From positions 57,466,244-57,530,243 of the forward strand of contig OY754327.1 in NCBI GenBank assembly GCA_963573305.1: 64,000 bases of DNA, given 5' to 3'. Of the stretch, positions 10,850-21,599 are shown in pieces (position 1 is the first letter of the stretch; each line of letters opens with the position of its first letter). Both the position numbers and the translations under genes were made by a program. This DNA is from Pyrrhosoma nymphula. Its lineage: Eukaryota; Arthropoda; Insecta; Odonata; Coenagrionidae. The notes under the pieces are model-generated. The model saw only the letters and a list, made by a program, of their open reading frames with translations, did not search any database and was not told the origin of the DNA.

Positions 10850-12660
10850 AGATTCCACAAACCTCTACGAAAATTGTTGAAAAAGGGTTGAAAAGGAGGG
10901 AATACAAGGAGCTAGAGGAAAAGAACATACGTGAAGTAAAGCATATGGAAACAATTGAGGGAAATTGCGAAATTAGAAACACCTGGTAGAATAGGATCAA
11001 TGGAAACGAGGAAGGTAAAGAAGCAGTGGACAACGGAAGAAATGAATAAGAAAATGGAGGAGAAAAGGCTGTGGAAAAAGGTCAACACTTATTACGCAAG
11101 ACGAAGTAGAAGGAATTAAATAAAAACTCCGGCGAGTGACCTATCAGGCGAAGGAAAAATGGTGGAAAGGACAGTGCGAGGAAATGGAAAAGCTACAGGA
11201 AGATGGCTAAGAGGGCGCGCTATACGTTAAAGTGAAAATTGTATCGGGCGGTAAGAGAGGGCAAACGATACTATACGTTAAGGACAAAAAGAGGGCAAAC
11301 GATACCAAATGTTAAGGACAAAACAGGGAAGGCATTAACCGAACAGGAAGATATTCAGGATAGGTGGAGAGAATACGTGGAGGAGCTATACGACAGCAAT
11401 AATAGACCTGTGGACCTAGATACCTATAGAGGATAAGAGAAAAACAGATAAGGATAACCTCGGACCGGAGATACTTGACAGCGAAACAGTGAGAAGATTA
11501 CAAAAGATGAAGGCAAGAAACTCCATGGGAGTAGATAACATACTTTTGGAGTCCCTGAAGAATAAAAAAAGAATTTAGGTAATAAGGGAAGACGATCTTT
11601 TTTAGAACTTATTCGTAGGATCTACGAGGTAGGAGTATGGCCAGAGAATTTTGTGAAAACGGTCTTAATACATATCTTGAAGAAGAAGAAAGCGTCAGAA
11701 TGCGAGGAGTATAGAACAATTAGTTTAATTTGTCACGCGGCGAAAGTTTTTTTTAGAATATTAAATAAAAGGTTGGCAAATAGAGCCAATTACCACTTGG
11801 GCGATGACCAGTATGGATTCAGGAAGGGGAGGACTACTATGAGACTGCGGTGATAAGAACACTAACAGATAGAAATATAGAGTAAAAAAGGATTATTTTG
11901 CTTGCTTTGTGGATTTCGAAAAGGGGTTTCACAGAGTAAATTGGTAAAAACGAATGCAGATACTCGGGAAAATAGTAATAGACTGGCGAGATAGGAGACT
12001 CATCTGAAATTTATGTATGACCCAAAGGGCACAGGTGAGGGTGGCTGACGATGAATCGGGTTGAGCAGTTATAGGACGCGGGGTGAGGAAAGGGTGCCCG
12101 GTGCATTAGAAATTCAGTGTCGGAAATACGGAATTAAGATAAAACATAAGAAAACAAAAGTAATGACAACTTCTCTACAACAAAGAAATTGAGGGTGTAA
12201 GGAGGGCACAAAATGGAGCAAGTAGAGTTTTTAATTACTTGGGTAGTACGCTAGAAGGAAATAGGCATAATAACGAATACATTAAGAGAAGAATAGCGTT
12301 AGCGCGAAGAGCTCGATATGGATTGTAGCGTTTTATGGGGCAGAAACGTGGACTCAGAGAAAGGAGGACGAAAATAGGCTGCAGGCGTTCGAGATGTGGG
12401 TGTGGAGGAGGATGATGAAGGTACGGTGGACGGTAAAGAAGACAAACAAGTAAATGCTGAGCCTGGTGGGTGAGGAAAGGAAACTTTTGGATGAGATTAG
12501 GGGGACACAGGGTAGGTGGCTGGAAGGGGTAATGAGGGGCGATGGTTTGCTAAGGGCCGCGATTGAGAGAAGGATGCTGGGCAAGCGGGGAAGGGGAAGA
12601 AAGAGAATAGGTTTATGGACGAAATGAAGAAGGGTAGGACGTACGTGGAGACGAAACAAT
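10850..12660 (+). pseudogene. broken non-LTR retrotransposon (LINE) pol
   Basis: Reading frames with several stops and frameshifts follow a LINE polymerase in order. The pre-RT part has KKQWTTEEMNKKMEEKRLWK near 11018 and DIQDRWREYVEELYDSNNRP (in 11239-11436). RT motifs YRTISL and GFRKGR lie in 11653-11853, followed by CFVDFEKGFHRVNW near 11905 and RGVRKGCP near 12085. The C-terminal thumb and tail run from FNYLG to RLQAFEMWVWRRMMK, LVGEERKLLDEI and GRWLEGVMRGDGLL. The block between RGVRKGCP and the next conserved part is missing, so the catalytic YADD box is absent. The 5' end is also missing. The clade is not resolved. Confidence 0.8.
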
Positions 12661-12669
12661 AAATACTAG

Positions 12670-13820
12670 AGGTACAAAGGTGTCTTGTACGTGTAAAAAT
12701 CTAGAGGATTTTCTCTGAAATTTCAATAAAACCTAACTTTTTAGCGGTAACTTCAATAAAACCTAACCTTATAAAATCTAAGCGGTAGATTACTATCTAA
12801 ACATCAAGAAAGACTGCCACGCTACGTGCAATTTCACGTTCTAAGATCGCAGACTATTAAGAGCATATGACGATGTTGGTCTTTCTCAATTAAAGAAAAG
12901 GCTTATCTTCCCACATTAGTAGCATGGAAACAATTCCTCTCAATGATGTTAGTACCGGAAATAGCTACGAGATGTTTCAACGGTCATATATACATTCTTC
13001 TGTGGTCAACTCCATATTAGAAGTTAGACTAAACTCTAAAGTACAAAGTTAAAGCAACAAATGAAAGGTCCTGATTGATAAAAGGTAACTTTCCAGAGAC
13101 GTAATACTTGTTTCATTAATGCCGCTAAAATATCCCCCACTACTTTTATAGTCAACAGATAGTCATCTGTCAATCAATGTTCGTAATTTCTATAGATTTA
13201 ACAAGAGCTCACCATCTTATCAATCGAAAAACGACCTTTTCCACGACCAGGTGCACAATAGACACAATACTTAGCGAACAGAAACAATCACTTCCGACCT
13301 TGACTGAAGGACGATTAAAAACAGAAAATGATCATGCACATGAGCAGAATTTGCGCGATACGGAGATGCACTATATGCGCAAGAAATCAAGTCAACATTC
13401 AAGCTAATGCGCTTTATATTCAAGGATAACAATTGCCTCAATAGCCATCCGTAAATAACACGGAATTTATACACCATAAGAAATCTAAGGATGAAATTTC
13501 TGCGGCTTGGTCTGCCAAATAATGACGTACGCTTGTGCTATCGAGAGGTTTAAATTTACCACAAAAATCCAAATCAAGCATTGAATTTACGAAAATTAAA
13601 AATATAAATAAATAAACCACCCAAGTGCGTGTTCTATTATATAAAAAGCACACTGAAAAAAATTAAGACGTAAAAGTACTTATTTCACCAAAATCCGCGA
13701 AATTTTCAAGAAATTAAGCGCGAAAAAGATGCAGTAATACCATAGAGCAAGCACACAGCGGAAGTTTTAACCACGCATATTTAGAAATACTACGAAAACG
13801 CAATAACGTCAACGATTTTG
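12670..13820. other. AT-rich non-coding stretch
   Basis: Short open frames without homology are the only coding-like signals. No repeat structure was recognised. Confidence 0.35.
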
Positions 13821-13833
13821 TTCATCTGTCGAC

Positions 13834-14389
13834 TAGTGGTGGAACTAAAATAACACAACAGTTTCATTGCAACTGCTTCGCAAACGAAACTGTTTCGAAA
13901 CGAAACAGTTCCGTAAAACAACCTGTTGCGTACAACAGCTAGAAGCACACCAAACAGCGTGCGATCGATCGGCGCTGTAGTAAATTGCTGGCAGTTCTGT
14001 ATTCTATGTAATAAGAAATCTTTCTATTATAGAATTTTCATTTGCATTCATTAACGATACTTCACTGTTCTAGTTTTATCTGTAACGATGGGCGGACATG
14101 TGTTGGCTGAATAAACCAACAACCGCCTGCAACAGATAAAAGTCCATCAAATTGTATCGTATAACCGCAACGCAGCCACACGTGCAGTGCAACTGGAACG
14201 GAATAGAGGACGAAACAGTCAGCTTCAGCTTCATCAGTTGCCGCTGAACAGCACAGAGAGCAACAGTTGCCGCTGCGGCACGATCACGAAACTAACCGGT
14301 TGTTTGCAACACTTATTTGAAACAGTTGTCAGACCGAAAGAGTTGCGTCTGCAGCCGTTTCGCTCCGACAACACATTATTCCACCAATA
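13834..14389. mobile_element. hAT-type MITE, 556 bp
   Basis: The left end reads TAGTGGTGGAACTA and the inverse of the right end reads TATTGGTGGAATAA; ten of the first eleven bases agree. The element is flanked by CTGTCGAC (13826-13833) and TTGTCGAC (14390-14397), an 8-bp target duplication with one mismatch. Length of duplication and terminal TA fit hAT. The interior is rich in GAAACAGTT, CAACAGTT and CAGTTGC variants, which look like subterminal transposase-binding repeats. The 79-residue frame inside has no recognisable domain. Confidence 0.7.
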
Positions 14390-14399
14390 TTGTCGACTC

Positions 14400-15940
14400 A
14401 TTTCTTTAATCACATGGCGGATATAAAGGAAGGGTAAGCTTCCTATTTTCCTTCAAAATAGGAATAACAGCAATGAGAACTTAATGTTTGTTACTCATGG
14501 TGACATTTTCCGTTAAAAAAGTTATAAAACTCCTAGCTCACATTAAAATCATTTCGAAAAACCTGGTTCTATAAAAAGTTTTAGGGAATTGTTCTATTTT
14601 CATAAAATAGCTTAATAACATTATACTCTAATGACAAATACTACAGTCATTCACGAAAAATTTTTGCAATTGGAAAGAGATTTCACTGATAATCATTTTG
14701 TAACGATATGTTTAATGAGAAGCAAAACTACCAACGGTTCTACATCATTCAAAACAGGAAAATATCCGGAATCGCATACTTACAGATTAGTCGTTAAAGA
14801 ACCAGGATGTTACATAAGGGCGTAATGCCAACCAATAAAATTGCAAAACAGTTCGTGACGTTTTCGACATTATAAGATTAACCGATGAAACAGCCAAAGC
14901 ATTTTATCGAGTATCATCAACATACAGCGAATCGATGCCAAGTTTGTGGCGAGAATCCTTGCTCACCAGCGAAAGCAAAATCGCCTTGAGGCCAGCGAAG
15001 AACAAAAATAGCGAGCATTAATCGACAAAAATGGTCATTTCGTCTAATTTATTTACTAATAGATAAGTTCTATGTAAGGTGAGGGCAAGGGTGCGACCCG
15101 GAAATTAAACAACGATCGCTCCCGAAACAGAAAACAAGACTCATCTCCAACAAAGACACGACATAAAAAGAGAAACGTGCATTTACAATAATTTTTCCGA
15201 CATTGATGTGAGATCGTGCAGGGATTTCGATGCGTCAGAGCAGAGCATCAATGCAATTTCTTATGTGATTATGTGAGACTACTACGGTAAGAACGAGTCG
15301 ATAGGAAAACAGCCACAAACATAGGTTAACCACCACTGGCTCACGAATTATTCAAGCAGATTTTAGTCTGAAAACAAGAAGTACGTTCCCATTCACTCTT
15401 AACTGCCTCTTAACTCTTCTGATTCAAATTCGAGTTTGATTCTGACTCTCGAGGGATCATTATGCTCCATAACAACATCGATTGATTCGACAAAAAAATA
15501 ATAAAACAAGGGAGATTGACACTACGACTGATACATTTAAATACGCTTCTTTCCTTTACTTCCGTACATTTCGTGAGCACAACAGAACAAAGACCAAGCA
15601 CCCATGAATTCAAATGCAAGGTAATTCAATATGCATCCAACACATTTTCGTTTACACCAAAACAAGACTGGTAAACTAACACGTCCTTGTAATAGTTCGT
15701 GGGACACAACCAAAATAGAAAATCACGGTGACACCCCACGCCAACAGAATGAGAATCCGGCTGAATGAATCAAGATACATCTCTTATGAGATTCGCGGGG
15801 GGTACGCGCGAGTAGTCCAACAAATGCCGTTCCGATAAATAAAAACCTACCAGGAAGAACGAGGAAGAAAATGTTTCGATCATGAGAGGAAGGTCTTTCA
15901 ATTGGAAAGGGGCAGCCCGGAATACGACATTTTTTAAAGC
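14400..15940. other. AT-rich non-coding stretch
   Basis: No gene, RNA or repeat was recognised. Open frames are below 80 residues and featureless. Confidence 0.35.
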
Positions 15941-16393
15941 CCGAGCTTTCAGGTGGTTCCACCGTAAAATCACTAAACTGTCATTTTATTCATATTCTGT
16001 CTACTAGTAGAAAAACTTGTTCTCTATCTTATATGAACAATCAAATTTTACCTTTCCACGCTATTTTATTCTCTAATTGAACTTGAAATTACATGGTGTT
16101 AAATGGGAGAATGAGAGAAACACGGGGGAAAATAGTATTTTTCTATAAAATATAAATGCCATTTTCGCGGAAATCTGTGTAAAAGAAGGACATGATCCAG
16201 AGAAAACAAATAAAAATAAAATATATACATCTTATCACCTTATTGTTCTTGTTATTAGGGAATTAATGCCGTAATTAAAGTTAAAATGCAGTCGGCTACT
16301 ATGGCAAAATTGATGGTTTCAGGCGTTATTTTGATGAACTTGGAATTAATCTTGAATAACTTTAAACTTTCTATTTCTACATGAAATTTATTT

Positions 16394-16439
16394 TGCTACG
16401 ATCATGGTTTCGACGTCAGGTCGTCAATCATCAGGTGCA
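16394..16439 (-). ncRNA. hammerhead-ribozyme-like motif 1
   Basis: Minus strand from 16439: stem I TGCAC, core CTGATGA, two extra T, stem II GACG/CGTC, GAAAC, loop CATG, then ATC and the stem I partner GTAGCA (one bulged A). The conserved core and GAAA are intact. The residue before the cleavage triplet U is A instead of G, which weakens stem III. The extra bases between core and stem II depart from the textbook consensus. Confidence 0.5.
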
Positions 16440-16473
16440 TTAGGTGTATGCAGGTGCACAATTTTCTGTATTA

Positions 16474-16518
16474 TGCACCTGATAATGACGCCCTGACGTC
16501 GAAACCATGGTCGTAGCA
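16474..16518 (+). ncRNA. hammerhead-ribozyme-like motif 2 (core mutated)
   Basis: Stem I TGCAC (16474-16478) is followed by CTGATAA, one T, stem II GACG/CGTC, GAAAC (16501-16505), CATG, GTC and GTAGCA. The core should read CUGANGA; here G8 is replaced by A. G8 takes part in catalysis, so this copy is expected to be inactive. Confidence 0.5.
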
Positions 16519-16610
16519 AAATAAATTTCATGTGGAAATACAAAGTTTAAAGTTATTCAAGATGGCTTCACCAATTGAAATTGGAAAGAGATTCACGATG
16601 AAATTTATTT

Positions 16611-16655
16611 TGCTACGACCATGGTTTCGACTTCAGGGCGTCATCATCAGGTGCA
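16611..16655 (-). ncRNA. hammerhead-ribozyme-like motif 3
   Basis: This is the best of the four for the catalytic residues. On the minus strand it has stem I TGCAC, core CTGATGA, one extra T, stem II GAC/GTC, GAAAC, loop CATG, triplet GTC and stem I partner GTAGCA. All core residues are present. Stem II has one mismatch (AGTC instead of CGTC on its 3' side). Cleavage would be expected after the GUC. Confidence 0.55.
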
Positions 16656-16680
16656 TAATACAGAAAATTGTGCACCTGCA

Positions 16681-16726
16681 TGCACCTGATGATTGACGCC
16701 CTGACGTCGAAACCATGATCGTAGCA
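16681..16726 (+). ncRNA. hammerhead-ribozyme-like motif 4
   Basis: It has stem I TGCAC (16681-16685), CTGATGA, two extra T, stem II GACG/CGTC, GAAAC (16709-16713), CATG, ATC and GTAGCA. The core and GAAA are intact. The triplet is AUC, as in motif 1, its inverted counterpart. Confidence 0.5.
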
Positions 16727-17029
16727 AAATAAATTTCATGTGGAAATACAAAGTTTAAAGTTATTCAAGATGGCTACTATGGCTGTAAAAAGGTGCTAAT
16801 TAAAAATATATTTGTGGAATAATCGGCATATTTTGTACCTTACTTTTGGTTTTCTATAGGTAACGCATTTCATCAGCGAAAGCAGGATTTTTTTGTACAA
16901 ATATCAAAAATGTGTAATTTAGTATTTGTTTTGACTCACACAGTCGCGGTGGAACCTCCTTAAAGCACCCTTTGTACTGGAAGAATATTCGGACGAATTT
17001 AGGGAAACTTTTGGGTAGCAACTAGGAGA

Positions 17030-17340
17030 ATTTTCAAAAGGGAGAGAAGGAGAAAAGGAGATCCCTCTGAGATTTAGCCTTGAGGAGAGCTGTATGAAGT
17101 GGATGAGGCGGATAATGCGGAGTAGAAATAGGAAGGGGTGGAGGAGAACGTGCGTAAGGAGTCCTTCCGAGTCGTCGAGGCGTTTTGCTATCTTTAGCCT
17201 CGAATGGAAAACCTTCCCTAAGCTCAAACTCACCCACCCCTTCCCTCCCTCCCTCCCTCACTCTCCTACACTTCCCTTCCTCCTTCTCCCTCCCCTTTCA
17301 TCACAGCATCCCACCGCCCGTCCTAACCTCCAACTCCATC
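17030..17340. other. purine/pyrimidine-skewed GC-rich island
   Basis: A purine-rich half (17030-17180) is followed by a C/T-rich half with repeated CCCT units (17230-17310). The resulting open frames are low-complexity. No domain is visible. It lies directly downstream of repeat A copy 1; a similar island follows copy 2. Confidence 0.4.
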
Positions 17341-17449
17341 CATCTCGTCCAAATTTGGCGCTCCAGATGCCCTAAGTACCTCTTGAATGGAAAGCCAACA
17401 ACATTTCTGACCATTCAACAGCGAGGCGAAGTTGTTAGGGATTAATGAA

Positions 17450-20400
17450 GAGCTGGAGGTAATGTTCAATCTGTTCATAATTGAGTATTAAAGTTTCAAG
17501 TGACCAAGAACGCATTCAACGAATTCATTATAAAAAAAGGCAAGAAAGGAAAATTACTTCGGTAAACGATTCTTCATAAAGAGATGCAAATCAATCATTG
17601 ATTGTTTTCTTTTGATAATTTTCGGTATCCATCGCGTTTGATTGCTTATTTTACGCTTCACCTCTCTCCGTGGAGGCGTCGTCAGGTAAAGAAATTACAA
17701 AAAATAGCGGAAACCTGACGAATAATCCTTGATCGTCCTTATAATTATTCTAATTCAAAGCATAAGGTATTATCCCCCAAAAATGCAAAATTCACCGGAA
17801 GATTTCAACTATTTGAGTTTTAATAATAATTGACTGCGATTTCACATAGGCATCATTCAAATGCGCAATTAGGAATTCATTTCATATCCAACAACCATCT
17901 ACATTCAATTAATTGAGGGACCAAATAAAAACTAAAATTCTAAAACGTTACTCCAATTAGCTACTTGGGCTTTACCTGATTGCAAAAGCATAAATGGGAT
18001 CAACACACAGTACGTTCTACACACTGCAGCAAATAAATTAAAAATAAATTAAGGAGAACCGATATTTGACGAATTGAATAAAAACTAAATCCACACTCAG
18101 TTTACACTGTCAGATAAATGGATAAAACAGATCCAAGTCAACAAATGCTTTCCAAAGACAGAATTAAAAATGTGGACGAGAGCACCAGAGTCCAATGGAA
18201 TCTCACAAATATTTCCTACGTACATGTTAAGCCAATGTGTTCCGATAGAGAAAAAAGAAAACGTGGACTGTTTCATGTGCGAAACATGATTTAATATAGG
18301 TAGACTAAAAAGGGAGCTAGATCGCCAAATGTTCTCTCTTTCCTCACAAACAACCGCTGAAAAACTTATTCTAGGATCTTTAAAATTGATAAAATCTAAT
18401 GCGTAGTCATTTACGTAAATGACTTCTACGTTGCGAATTCCCATAATGCAAGCTCACATTCGTGAGCTTGTCTTCGCATTAAGTTCTTCCTGGGATATCT
18501 ACTGAGATGAAACGATACAATTAGAACACAAAAGCTTTTTATTCTTCTTAATACGTTACACAAGAGCCAAGTATTAAGATTAACTTGAGCTACGTAACAA
18601 ACTAAGATAAACAAAATTGATCAAAAACAATACAGTGACACTTGGAGTCTAATTCCAAAATGATTCATTTCACAGCTAAGACAACTTTTACAATACCCTT
18701 TTTACCTTCATACCTCACTCGCTATAAATTTATATTTAATTAAACAACTTAAAATGGTTAACTATGCAAAAATGACTGAGTAAAATAAATATGGTCTAAT
18801 ATACACCTATAATGAAATCCAGACAAAATTTAATCCGGTGTGCAGTAACAGATAACGATCGATATGAAGATAACATGTAAAATTCGGATGAGGAAATGAT
18901 GAACATTTAGGCCGAAAATTTGTACGTTAGGCAAAATTGCATCAACTTTAACAGTGCTCAGAAGACCAGAAAAGACAGAAAAATACCACATAAACGACGA
19001 TATACTAGTTTTTCACAACTTGTGGTCGGTCTGTCACACAATGGTGACTTTGTGTCACAACTAACACAATGAGAACCGATTAATACAATGAGAGCCAACA
19101 AGGAATAACATTTCCTCAGAGCAAAAGTTATGCCTGGTAGAGCGAAGGAAATACAATGAAAGAATTGCATCTTTGCTTGACAAGAACACAAAGCAACAAA
19201 AATAAACTTTTGATTTTCTGCCAGCCATTATCAACACCAATCGCAACAAAGTTAAGTCGCAATCCTTGGATCAGATCAAGTGTGTTCAACTAAACCCTTC
19301 AGACAAAAATAATATGGAATTTTCAGAGGAAAATAGCTCGATAGAATATTGCAATTAATGTTAGAAACGGAAATTCAGAATTACCTAATCGCATTCATTC
19401 TTAATATATAAATGGGAAATTGGAAGTTTTGCGAATGCAGTAAGCAGTAGTTGATGTTTCAGCGCGGATGAGTCTGCCTCAAGGTTCTTGGGAGTACCGC
19501 GGAAGAGTGTTCCGCGATCTAGTGGTGCAGTGGCCAACTTACTCCTACAAAGCACGGCTGGCGACACAACAAGAGAGATTTAGCTACCGGGTTTGGTTTA
19601 AAGTTCAACAGGGATCGAAAGCTTAGCACAAAACATTTAAAGGAATATATTGAGCATAAAAAGACATTTTTGATATTAAAAATAAAAATATGAATATGCC
19701 ATCGGCATGCAACAGTTTTGAAACCAAAACGTAAATAAGTTATTGGGGCATAATTGTTGTAAGTAAATGAAATAAAGATGTACGTGGGTGTACTGAAAAA
19801 CTAGTTTCTTAAATTTAAAAGAACAATTCAATAAACCTGAACAACAAAATTCTTCAAAACACTTTTCCCAGATCATCAAAAGAATTTTCTAACACTTCAA
19901 AAGGTTTTTCGATTAATGGGTAAAACATTGTATCACATTACCCAATACATTTATTCCAAGCGATATTTTTAGAAAGAAATTGGAACAATTACCTGGAAAA
20001 TAAAATTCGAGATAGGAATTACGTAATTTTTGCCGCAATTAGACTTGCCATCATTTAAGTACTGAATCTTGTCCTCAGTTCTTCACTCGAAAAAGCCCTT
20101 TCACGTAATCATGTCACTAATGGAAGTAGCAGCCATTAGGTTTTAAGTGCTCGAGAGGTGAAGTAATCTCGCACCGGAAACTCACGAAACACCATTTCAA
20201 GAAAACGCAAAATGTACACTCAAGATATATTTCGCACCCAAGACAGCGAGTCATCAGCCTAAGAGGTAGCGTTTTAGCAAATAGTAAATCAGGGCAAAAA
20301 TATCTCAAATTTACACACATGAGATACATTAAAATGAGTGGTAATGGCTATTGAGATATGCCCAAGTTTCTTACTCAATAGATGGTATTGCAAACTATGT

Positions 20401-20565
20401 ACACAGAGGAAAAAATAGGGAAGTGCAATACAATGCAAAGTGAAGTTTTGATTTCGAAAGCTCAAGAAATTATCGTCCGGTATTTAGAGATCAACAAGTC
20501 GCAAAAGGGTTCCTACACACTGCGGAATTTTTTCTACCATCGAACGAAGGTCTCCTTAAGTTAAA
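17450..20565. other. AT-rich non-coding stretch
   Basis: No gene is recognisable. Small structures are a 20-bp perfect palindrome centred on TTACGTAA (18405-18424) and a hairpin with 9-bp stem CAAGCTCAC/GTGAGCTTG (18447-18468). Confidence 0.35.
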
Positions 20566-20570
20566 TTTAG

Positions 20571-20758
20571 GTCTGGCGAAGTATGTTTTGGTAGAAAGTG
20601 GATGCGTAGGACGTGCGAATCCTTCTTCGCAATATTTGACTTTTTGCGCTCAATGAGTGTATGTACATACACTCATTGAGCGCAAAAAGTCAAATATTGC
20701 GAAGAAGGATTCGCACGTCCTACGCATCCACTTACTACCAAAACATACTTAGCCAGAC
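20571..20758. repeat. 188-bp palindrome without spacer
   Basis: The two 94-bp arms are inverse copies with two mismatches, at 20578 and 20595 and their partners. The centre lies between 20664 and 20665 in GTATGTACATAC, and there is no spacer. The outer ends are GTCTGGC and GCCAGAC. Bases beyond the ends do not pair. A recent foldback or inverted duplication would give this. I see no convincing target duplication. Confidence 0.9.
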
Positions 20759-20759
20759 A

Positions 20760-21590
20760 AGCATATAATGGCTTTAAAGAGTAGGTAATAAATAATTCGA
20801 CTAGTCTCGACAGTAAGTACTACGCATAGCTAGCATTACAAAAAGAATAACCTATGACTACCAACGCGGCGCAAACCCGAAAAATTGAGAGATCCACGAA
20901 AAGAAAAACCTTTAAGCTTTAATCTCGGCTCTAAGCACTATTCTTCCAGCTAAATACCATAACCAATTTATGAACTAAAATACAAAATACGAGATTATAA
21001 ATCTTTTCCTTTTCGAAACGCGGGCAGCAAGGCATGACATGATGAACTTGACTGCCTTGTATGCAATGCCATAACGTACCGCTTTATTATAATTGTTATA
21101 AACCCAGTCTTACGCATTTTCTTAAATCAACAAGTCATTATCAGGATTCCTAAAGAGACAATTTCAGATTCGCAAACAACACTTGATGCAACTCCCATTT
21201 TCGCATCTCGAGCAAAAATACACTGATGTTTCCGATTGAATACATTCTTTTGAACATTGAGCGGGCATATTAAATACATATCCAAAAAACATACTTCAGA
21301 ACTGTATTGAGGATGATACCAAGATCATATTTGCTTCGATCGAAAAATCCTCGATCTTTAGTCACAGGAACTTCGCATGGAAACGCAGGTTGCCTTGGAA
21401 ATTAAACTAGCACCATCCTCTCTGTAACTATGAATTTAACAGGCCTTTCGGCTCATTAGAAGTCAGCTCAATTCTCACTTATCAAAGTAACCCCCATTTG
21501 GGTTGATAAAACTAACACTGTGTTGGTCAATGAAAGACTGGATCATATAACCAACTTTTACATACGATTTACCAACTTTGTCCATAGGTG
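20760..21590. other. AT-rich non-coding stretch
   Basis: No gene, RNA or repeat is recognised here. Confidence 0.3.
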
Positions 21591-21599
21591 CACTACTTA

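Larger units (their letters stand above)
16306..16771. mobile_element. double foldback insertion, Penelope-like remnant
   Basis: The insertion is flanked by an exact 12-bp repeat, GGCTACTATGGC, at 16294-16305 and 16772-16783. The sister copy near 57535 has one similar site (CAGCTCCTACGGC), which supports an insertion. The segment 16351-16769 is a large inverted repeat. Each half is itself a palindrome (16351-16561 and about 16599-16738) with arms ATGAAATTTATTTTGCTACG. Each arm carries a hammerhead-like motif, four in total in the order minus, plus, minus, plus. Paired inverted hammerhead-bearing repeats fit derivatives of Penelope-like elements. No reverse transcriptase or GIY-YIG coding is left. 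Confidence 0.6.
15943..16968. mobile_element. interspersed repeat A, copy 1 (with insertion)
   Basis: The outer parts (15951-16190 and 16835-16968) match 57168-57793 in the same order. Landmarks are GGTGGTTCCACCGTAAAAT, TATATGAACA, ATTGGAAC/ATTGAACTTGAA, AATGCCATTT, CATATTTTGTAC, CATCAG-GAAAGCAG and TTTTGACTC-CAC. The ends form an imperfect 22-bp inverted repeat: 15943-15964 and 16947-16968 agree at 19 positions, with core GGTTCCACCG. This suggests a DNA-transposon-like element. Copy 1 carries a 466-bp insertion (16306-16771). Confidence 0.55.

Noticed and set aside
14187..14426. 79-codon frame inside the MITE as a gene
   Set aside because: It consists of the repetitive MITE interior and extends past its end; no domain is seen.
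18405..18424. 20-bp palindrome as a specific protein-binding operator
   Set aside because: Short AT-rich palindromes are expected by chance at this length scale, and nothing around it supports a role.
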